Below are positions 30,351 through 35,496 of a DNA stretch of 35,496 nucleotides, piece by piece (position 1 is the first letter of the stretch; every line of letters begins with the position of its first letter). The notes below the pieces were generated by a model. That model was given only the letters and a program-made list of their open reading frames with translations, did no database searches and had not been told where the DNA came from. A program made the translations under genes and the position numbers. The DNA is from a virus, in the IMG/VR virus record IMGVR_UViG_3300011114_000127, positions 1-35,496 of that record; one strand, 5' to 3'.

Positions 30351-30714
30351 AATTACACCTATCGCATTTTAAATAAAGTCTGTCCTGATCCTCTTTTTCT
30401 ACTTCAAAACCAAGACGTTTACAGAAGTTAATACCTTTTTCATTGCTTTTCATAACACTTGTTCTAGCTGAACCATATATGTCAATTGTTTTTCTTAATG
30501 TATCTCGCAAATGCTTTCTAATAGTAAATTTAGGTTTTTTAGAATAGCCTATATGCAATTCGTTTTCTTTTACCATAACAGCACCAATTACATCGTCACC
30601 TTCTTTAAGTTCTACAAACTCCCAATCTTGCATAGCCTCTGCAAATTGTTCAGGTGTTATCTTTAATCTGTCTTTTATAGACAAATATATAGCATTTATA
30701 GCTTTATTACTCAT
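30343..30714 (-). CDS. GNAT-like acetyltransferase-fold protein
   Basis: 123 residues. The strand-helix pattern DDVIGAVMVKENELHIGY (about 39-56), IRKHLRDTLRKTIDIYG (65-81) and ARTSVMKSNEKGINFCKRLGF (83-103) matches the GNAT fold, including the conserved N-x-G--f---lGF end. The CoA-binding Q/RxxGxG/A loop is not obvious, so catalysis is uncertain. GNAT-like proteins occur among virion genes of T7-like and P22-like phages. It is sandwiched between a small tail protein and the gp7-like gene. Confidence 0.72.
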   Translation of the reverse strand: MSNKAINAIYLSIKDRLKITPEQFAEAMQDWEFVELKEGDDVIGAVMVKENELHIGYSKKPKFTIRKHLRDTLRKTIDIYGSARTSVMKSNEKGINFCKRLGFEVEKEDQDRLYLKCDRCNYV

Positions 30715-30943
30715 TATAATACGGAATCTTAAACGGCTTACCGTTAACTGTTACATTAATAAATCCTGCTGGTCTAGCAGGTAACGTTGCTGTTCCTGTA
30801 GTTGCTGTTTGTGAACTACTAAAATTAAGCAAGTTTAAAAAGAATTGTTGCCAAGCACGAGTTGGTCTTTTAGTCGTAGAATCTAAAAATTCAGTCTGTG
30901 GGTAAGGATTTTGCTGACTTGTGCCGTAAATATTAGTAGCCAT
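30707..30943 (-). CDS. Small tail-region protein (78 aa)
   Basis: MATNIYGTSQQNPYPQTEFL leads to a conserved-looking KRPTRAWQQFFLNLLNF, then a Thr/Ala linker and a C-terminal strand (GFINVTVNGKPFKIPYY). The TR-WQQFFlNL motif recurs in short proteins next to gp10-like genes in many phages. It is stop/start-coupled (TAATG) to the gp10-like gene. Probably a minor virion protein. Confidence 0.72.
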   Translation of the reverse strand: MATNIYGTSQQNPYPQTEFLDSTTKRPTRAWQQFFLNLLNFSSSQTATTGTATLPARPAGFINVTVNGKPFKIPYYNE

Positions 30944-33057
30944 TAATTTTCACCTACAGTAGCTTTTAGATTAGCAGATATTATAACTGCATTTATAGGG
31001 TCTGTAACTACTACTTCATAAACTCTATCTCTAGCCCAACCCAATCTGCGCCAAATAGCACGATTTTTATATTGACCAACTTTACCAATAGAAGTCCAAT
31101 GTTCATAAGACCAAGTAGAGCCACCGTCATCTGACCAACGAAGCATGGCTTGTGGTGTTTGACCTGGATCAGATTGGTTTCCTACGCCTGGTTGGAATTG
31201 TATTTGTAATTCCTCTAAATATTGACGTTGTAGGTCTGAAACAATATGTGGCGCTCTGCGTAATCTACGAATCTCACCACCATTGTCGGTATAGTTATTA
31301 GGGTCTAATAAATAGATTTGACCGTTAGAATGATCGCCTACATATACTTTGCCTTGGAATACAGCAGAGCAATTACCACGGTGTCTATGATAAGTATTGG
31401 TGGTATCTACCCATAACCATTTGTGCCACATTCCTGTAGATAAGTCATATACCCAAGTTAAATCTAATGTTGGAAATGAAACCACATAACATTCGTGACC
31501 TTCTTGTTGATAAGTCCAAGCTACTGCATCATCTATATATTTATTTAATAATGTCTGTTCTACGGCATGAGTTGAAATGCGAGTAGGAACATAACCTTGC
31601 ATTTGCATAATTTGAGCTTCACCACGATTGTTTCTAGATACATAAGCAAAAGAGTTGCCTAATCTAGACATTGAGAATTTAGCTGCAATACCGTGTTGTG
31701 TATTAGTGCCTGGAATACGTTGGAAAGGGAAAGGGAAAGTTCCTACGTCAATCCATACTTCAGATGAAGTTTCACCTAATAAAAATACTTCACGATTAAC
31801 TACAATTAAAGATACTAAATTATCAGGCGCACCGTCTTTAGATGAAAAGCTTAATGCTGGCGTAATAGGGCTTAAAGGATTTGAAGCTGCCCATTGTTGA
31901 GAGCTAGGTTTATTAAATACAAAATAATTATCTACAATATCAACAGTATTGCCACCTGAAAATGCACCGTCAGATGAAGGTAAAATGCTGAAGTTTAGCG
32001 CATACATTGTGCGCGAAGTCACAGTTTGACTTGTGCTTATAACGTAATTACCTGTGCTACCTGATCCTGTTCCAAAGGTAAGCGTTAAGGTTAATCCTGT
32101 GCCTGAACCGTTTGATGACGTAGAAACATTGTTAGCAGGAGTAGATGTATAGTTACCTGCATTAGTTTGAGTTAAGGTTGTAACTGCACCGCTTCCACCA
32201 ATAGCCGTAACTGTATAAGTGGCAGGCGTTGTGCCATAAACACCACCTAATACGGTTACAGTATCGTTTACAGCGTATCCTGTGCCTGCTGTAGCAATTG
32301 TGTGGCTTAATACTGTGCCTGAACCTAATGCTGTAATCATAGTATTAGCAGTAACAGTAGAACCTTGAATAGTTTGACCTGGATATAAAGTGCCTGTATT
32401 GGCAGTAACTGTTAAAGTTGTGCCTGACATTGAAGCTGTTAATACTGAAGCTACAGCCGCAGAGTTCATTAGAGTAGAAGTTACAGTTTGGCTTAAATTA
32501 ACTGAATATGTGCCTACACCACCTGTTGTGCCTGTTAATTGACCTGTAATAACAGTTTCATTGGTTACACCTAAACCAAATAAAGCTTGATTAGCACTAA
32601 TTGTGCCTTGATTAACTGTTGTGACTGTTAAAGTAGTGCCTGAAATAGAACCTGTAAATAAAGCGCTTGAAGGATTAGATATGCGCCATGTATAACGATA
32701 TGACCCATCTACAATATAGACATTGACTCCGTTATCAGTAATACCTACACGACCTGTTGAAGTATTTAATTGGCCTACTAAAGTTGGAGTTAAGTCGCTA
32801 GTTAAAACATATACATATTGACCAACTACCGCCACCATGTATAAACCGCCTGATACAGTTCGCATACCACGAACAGATTGAGCATTTTGGAAAGTAATTT
32901 TTGAGGATAAGCCAGGTGTTGGATATAAAGAAACAACGCCTCTTTTACCCTCACCTTTTAATGGATCAATTTCAGGTCTAAAGTTAATGCACTCCTGCCC
33001 ATCTTGATAGATGGAAGGTGCTTCATAACTAGGGCCTACAAATCCAAAATCAGCCAT
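30943..33057 (-). CDS. Tail accessory factor, P22 gp10-like, with large inserted domains
   Basis: 704 residues versus 472 in P22 gp10. Family segments: N-terminal GPSYEAPSIYQDGQECINFR (8-27), SLYPTPGL, TDNGVNVYIVDGSYRYTW (107-124), then after the insert LPSSDGAFSGGNTVDIVDNYF (359-379), QQWAASNP, EVFLLGETSSEVW and GMWHKWLWVD. Residues about 132-356 are an insertion: one SGTTLTVT...GTYSVNLSQTV copy (132-199) and a second (206-352) that is itself split by a GTGYAVNDTVTV...LTLTLTFG domain (about 249-329). Removing the insert leaves about 479 residues, near the P22 length. It seals the tail between gp4 and the needle. Stop/start-coupled to neighbours. Confidence 0.9.
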   Translation of the reverse strand: MADFGFVGPSYEAPSIYQDGQECINFRPEIDPLKGEGKRGVVSLYPTPGLSSKITFQNAQSVRGMRTVSGGLYMVAVVGQYVYVLTSDLTPTLVGQLNTSTGRVGITDNGVNVYIVDGSYRYTWRISNPSSALFTGSISGTTLTVTTVNQGTISANQALFGLGVTNETVITGQLTGTTGGVGTYSVNLSQTVTSTLMNSAAVASVLTASMSGTTLTVTANTGTLYPGQTIQGSTVTANTMITALGSGTVLSHTIATAGTGYAVNDTVTVLGGVYGTTPATYTVTAIGGSGAVTTLTQTNAGNYTSTPANNVSTSSNGSGTGLTLTLTFGTGSGSTGNYVISTSQTVTSRTMYALNFSILPSSDGAFSGGNTVDIVDNYFVFNKPSSQQWAASNPLSPITPALSFSSKDGAPDNLVSLIVVNREVFLLGETSSEVWIDVGTFPFPFQRIPGTNTQHGIAAKFSMSRLGNSFAYVSRNNRGEAQIMQMQGYVPTRISTHAVEQTLLNKYIDDAVAWTYQQEGHECYVVSFPTLDLTWVYDLSTGMWHKWLWVDTTNTYHRHRGNCSAVFQGKVYVGDHSNGQIYLLDPNNYTDNGGEIRRLRRAPHIVSDLQRQYLEELQIQFQPGVGNQSDPGQTPQAMLRWSDDGGSTWSYEHWTSIGKVGQYKNRAIWRRLGWARDRVYEVVVTDPINAVIISANLKATVGEN

Positions 33058-34046
33058 TATCTAAAGAATCCGCCTGTTAATATCCAGCCTGCGTCTTTTT
33101 GACGGCTAGATAATAGTGCGTCATTAAACCTAGCAGATTGCATAGGTTTCATATTGGTGCGTTTTAATGTAGATTTACCTTGTGCAGCAAACGCTGTAAT
33201 CATAGCTATTTGCGTTTGTGAGGCCTTGCCATACATAGGCATCAAACGTTCAGCTAAACACCAACGTAGCGCCATTGTGTAGCCTTGTGGAAGGTTTATA
33301 TCGTCATTAATAGAGTCGTAGTTTCTAAACAAGGTTTGAGCAAACATATGGATTTCACCTTGAGCAGGATTAGGCCATACAAATACGTTACCTGAATCAG
33401 AGTTAGGATTGAAATATATGGCTTTTGGCCATGGGCCATTTAAAGTCTTTAATCCAATCATGTTGTAGTCATCCAAAGCTAAAATAGCGATTGGATAGTC
33501 TAATCCACCGTTTACAATAGGCTGACCATTAGAATTTGTATTGATACGAACATAAGCGGAGTCAATTCCAAGAGGCTTTTGGTAGTAAGCTTGAATAAGG
33601 GTAGATGCAACAGGGCTTGAATAAGTAACATTAAGTAAATATGTTCCTGCATAGTTTACGTTGCCTCCTGCACCTGTTAATTCATCTAAAATACGAGTGC
33701 CAGCAACAATACCTGTGCCTGATAATGTTTGACCTTGTGCAACTGCACCTGAAGTAATACCTGTAACGGTTAACACATTACCTGTAATAGAACCTGTAAA
33801 TTTTGCGCCAATAAAGTTAGGTGATGCGTGATTAGGGCCAATAGTGTATTGAACTTGACCTGCAATGACAGGCCATATAATTTCAGTTGTATTAAAGACA
33901 ATCATGTCCTCATTTGACCATTGGTCAATCATGTCATTTAGCATATCAAATGCGTCTTGAGCCTCCTCTGCCGTTGGAGTTTCACCTGATGCTAAAGCAC
34001 CGATGTCTTTCATGGCTCTTGATATGATGTCTATTGGTCTTGGCAT
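33057..34046 (-). CDS. Tail accessory factor, P22 gp4-like, with inserted domain
   Basis: 329 residues versus 166 in P22 gp4. Family segments: [20 protein letters not shown] (7-26), [18 protein letters not shown] (27-44), then [19 protein letters not shown] and [20 protein letters not shown] later. An insert at about 82-155 ([20 protein letters not shown]... [18 protein letters not shown]) has the same repeat pattern as in the gp10-like protein. gp4 binds the portal and starts tail assembly; P22 gp4 also has muramidase activity, which cannot be read here. It ends in TAATG overlap with the gp10-like gene. Confidence 0.88.
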   Translation of the reverse strand: MPRPIDIISRAMKDIGALASGETPTAEEAQDAFDMLNDMIDQWSNEDMIVFNTTEIIWPVIAGQVQYTIGPNHASPNFIGAKFTGSITGNVLTVTGITSGAVAQGQTLSGTGIVAGTRILDELTGAGGNVNYAGTYLLNVTYSSPVASTLIQAYYQKPLGIDSAYVRINTNSNGQPIVNGGLDYPIAILALDDYNMIGLKTLNGPWPKAIYFNPNSDSGNVFVWPNPAQGEIHMFAQTLFRNYDSINDDINLPQGYTMALRWCLAERLMPMYGKASQTQIAMITAFAAQGKSTLKRTNMKPMQSARFNDALLSSRQKDAGWILTGGFFR

Positions 34047-34054
34047 AATAAGTC

Positions 34055-34372
34055 CTAGATATTAGGTTTAAATGTATTAGCAAGCCAAGGAAATTCCTCT
34101 TTTTTCTCTGACTTCAAATCTAATAATTGTTGATCTAAACGAGATTTTATACTAGAAACACCGTCTTTTGTTGTTTCAGTATCAATCCAATCAATAATTG
34201 TTTTCTCTCTCACTTCTTTATAAGGCACTAATATTTCTTTGTCTTTAAAATAATAGTTACCTTCTGTTTTTACAGTATTCTCACCGTCAGTTGCTTCAAC
34301 ATGATAGTAAGCGTGTGTAATTAAATCACCTTCAGATGTGACTTGTGAAATAGACCATTTATAGTTGTTCAT
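34055..34372 (-). CDS. Small protein resembling a common tail-region family (105 aa)
   Basis: Starts [20 protein letters not shown] at the ATG at 34370-34372, with GGGATGC upstream; three extra residues from an earlier ATG are less likely. The WSISQ--s-gdlI--ayy-----dg------g-y pattern recurs in small phage proteins (DUF7936-like, from memory). The rest is charged ([16 protein letters not shown]). It overlaps the preceding gene and precedes gp4. Function unknown. Confidence 0.72.
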   Translation of the reverse strand: MNNYKWSISQVTSEGDLITHAYYHVEATDGENTVKTEGNYYFKDKEILVPYKEVREKTIIDWIDTETTKDGVSSIKSRLDQQLLDLKSEKKEEFPWLANTFKPNI

Positions 34373-34727
34373 TGATTGCATCCCAAGTTAATGTTTCCTC
34401 GTTCCATACATATCTGCCACCGTCAGTTGGATAGTCAACAGGTGCTTTCCATTGAGCAGTTGTTTCATCTAATACCCATGAAGCGTATGGTTGTGGTGGT
34501 ATAAATGCGTCTAAATTAGCGTCATATTTATAGCCAATACCTGCGTAATTTTTTCTGATCTTACCGTTGTAAGATGTTTGTTTCCAATTACCACCTAAAA
34601 GATTGTTGCAGAAAGCAATACCAATTGCTTCATTTTCTACACCGTCTTTATCGGCTGTGTCTTGATTAGCTACTACAATCACTTGAGTGACTATGTTTTC
34701 ATCGTTAAGTTGTGCAAAATGTGCCAT
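34359..34727 (-). CDS. Conserved phage protein MAHFAQLN-type (122 aa)
   Basis: MAHFAQLNDENIVTQVIVVA opens, then GVENEAIGIAFCNNLLGGNW, NGKIRKNYAGIGYKYDANLD and PPQPYASWVLDETTAQWKAP. This whole pattern is a widespread small protein in cyanophage-, pelagiphage- and other tailed-phage tail-fibre regions, thought to be fibre associated. The start ATG follows ACAGGAGAAAAC. It lies 11 bp after the fibre fragment, consistent with a fibre accessory. Confidence 0.82.
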   Translation of the reverse strand: MAHFAQLNDENIVTQVIVVANQDTADKDGVENEAIGIAFCNNLLGGNWKQTSYNGKIRKNYAGIGYKYDANLDAFIPPQPYASWVLDETTAQWKAPVDYPTDGGRYVWNEETLTWDAINEQL

Positions 34728-34738
34728 GTTTTCTCCTG

Positions 34739-35496
34739 TTATCTTGCGTTAGCGTTTTTAAATGGGTTTTCTGCAAATGCTGCGTAGATGTATGTAGTGC
34801 CATTTGCATTAATTTCACCATTACTATCTCTTAATTTAAACCCATTAGATACAAAGTCTACTGGGTTAATGGTTGCATTAGTTGCTGCAGATGAATTAGC
34901 AAGTAGTCCTTCATTTGCTACATTATATGTATTTCTAGATGTATCTAATATCCACCAATTTACCACAGCATTACCTTTAATCATTACATATTTAGGTCTA
35001 AAATTTGTAAACACAAACGGCCCATCCGCACTACCATTGCCTGTGTAGCTTCCAAACTTGGAAAACCCTGCTATTTCTGCCCAGCAATAGGCTACAATAG
35101 TATATCCATTACCGTTGACATTAGCAGATGAACCTGCAACAGAGAATACAGTTGAAGTAGGTGTTGTATTATTCCATGCTCCATCAGTTGCGGCGGCATT
35201 AGTTAAATTTAACCAAACAGACTGTGTATTTCCTAATGAAGCATGATATGTAACATGGTTTAAACCAGCATTATTTCTAACAAATGTAACTATCATTTTT
35301 GGTGCAACACCTAATCCATGACCTACTGTAGCATTAGCACCTGTCCCTGTATAAGTCACCACACTAAACCCAGCAGTTGTGTTTACAGATACAGTAGATG
35401 TAATAGAACCACTTGTGTTAGATGATGTTGAGCCTTGACCAGCTTGCCATTGCCAGCCTACAAAGTTATCGCCATTATTATTTACAACACCTGTTC
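34739..35496 (-). CDS. C-terminal part of tail fibre (DUF7483-like repeats; cut by window edge)
   Basis: An open frame enters from the right edge with no stop and ends at 34739, giving 251 residues plus a partial codon. The frame begins TGVVNNNGDNFVGWQWQAGQ and contains two DUF7483-like units: TAGFSVVTYTGTGANATVGH, GLGVAPKMIVTF, then FSKFGSYTGNGSADGPFVFT, NFRPKYVMIK and DFVSNGFKLRDSN, ending YIYAAFAENPFKNANAR. A GTG at 35362 is inside the repeat and is not a real start. The best explanation is that this is the end of the fibre gene cut at position 1. The protein is normally the host-contact end of the fibre. Confidence 0.85.
   Translation of the reverse strand, partial: TGVVNNNGDNFVGWQWQAGQGSTSSNTSGSITSTVSVNTTAGFSVVTYTGTGANATVGHGLGVAPKMIVTFVRNNAGLNHVTYHASLGNTQSVWLNLTNAAATDGAWNNTTPTSTVFSVAGSSANVNGNGYTIVAYCWAEIAGFSKFGSYTGNGSADGPFVFTNFRPKYVMIKGNAVVNWWILDTSRNTYNVANEGLLANSSAATNATINPVDFVSNGFKLRDSNGEINANGTTYIYAAFAENPFKNANAR

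Noticed and set aside
34739-35362. Separate gene starting at GTG 35362
   Set aside because: The frame stays open to the window edge, and the preceding residues (FVGWQWQAG, SITSTVSVNTTAGFS) belong to the same repeat, so the start lies outside the window.
1-35496. tRNA genes, integrase, attachment sites or CI-type repressor
   Set aside because: None was found reading both strands. Intergenic gaps are too short for hidden tRNAs apart from 23614-23720, which shows only an AT-rich hairpin.

Overview
This window looks like an almost complete genome of a tailed double-stranded DNA phage with a P22-type short-tail virion. The sequence is AT-rich and densely packed, with many stop/start overlaps. The head and tail-adaptor genes (terminase, portal, scaffold, coat, gp4-like and gp10-like tail accessory factors, gp7-like ejection protein) resemble the P22 families. 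The lysis and recombination genes (NinB, NinG, SSB, a three-segment holin, an M15 peptidase, a SleB-like hydrolase) point to a Gram-negative, probably proteobacterial host. That host call is an inference. I see no tRNA, integrase, CI-type repressor, insertion sequence or CRISPR array.

Layout. A divergent control region at about 19.0-19.1 kb carries two face-to-face promoters over an imperfect 13-bp inverted repeat. Rightward from it (19.1-23.6 kb, + strand) runs a short unit: tiny membrane proteins, a Sak3/DUF1071-type single-strand annealing protein, an HTH protein, a YqaJ-type exonuclease, a SleB-like cell-wall hydrolase behind its own extended -10 promoter, an HTH-metallophosphoesterase, a SprT-like metalloprotein and a DUF6378-like protein. 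Leftward (19.0 kb down to 1, - strand) come a Cro-like protein, an HNH nuclease, a replication initiator and helicase-loader pair, several small genes, SSB, a TraR-like zinc protein, NinB, NinG, a cluster of tiny basic proteins with a GroES-like co-chaperonin, then terminase, portal, scaffold, coat, two small structural proteins and two long tail-fibre genes.

The right third (35.5-23.7 kb, - strand) continues the same leftward programme: the end of a tail fibre, two small proteins, gp4-like and gp10-like tail adaptors, ejection proteins, a tail-collar fibre, a membrane/coiled-coil protein, holin, M15 endolysin and two small genes, ending at a T-rich terminator near 23.7 kb. The fibre gene cut off at position 1 and the fibre gene cut off at 35496 are best read as the two ends of one gene, so the molecule is probably circularly permuted with a short missing piece between the window ends. 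If so, one leftward unit of about 30 kb and one rightward unit of about 4.5 kb diverge at 19.05 kb and converge at 23.6-23.7 kb.

The most unusual features are: a shared beta-rich domain inserted into both tail-adaptor proteins, with a second domain nested inside it in the gp10-like protein; two interleaved perfect 10-bp inverted repeats, able to form a pseudoknot, just ahead of the terminase block; a phage GroES with an altered mobile loop; two unrelated peptidoglycan-cleaving enzymes in opposite transcription units; and several genes under 60 codons supported by ribosome sites and overlaps.
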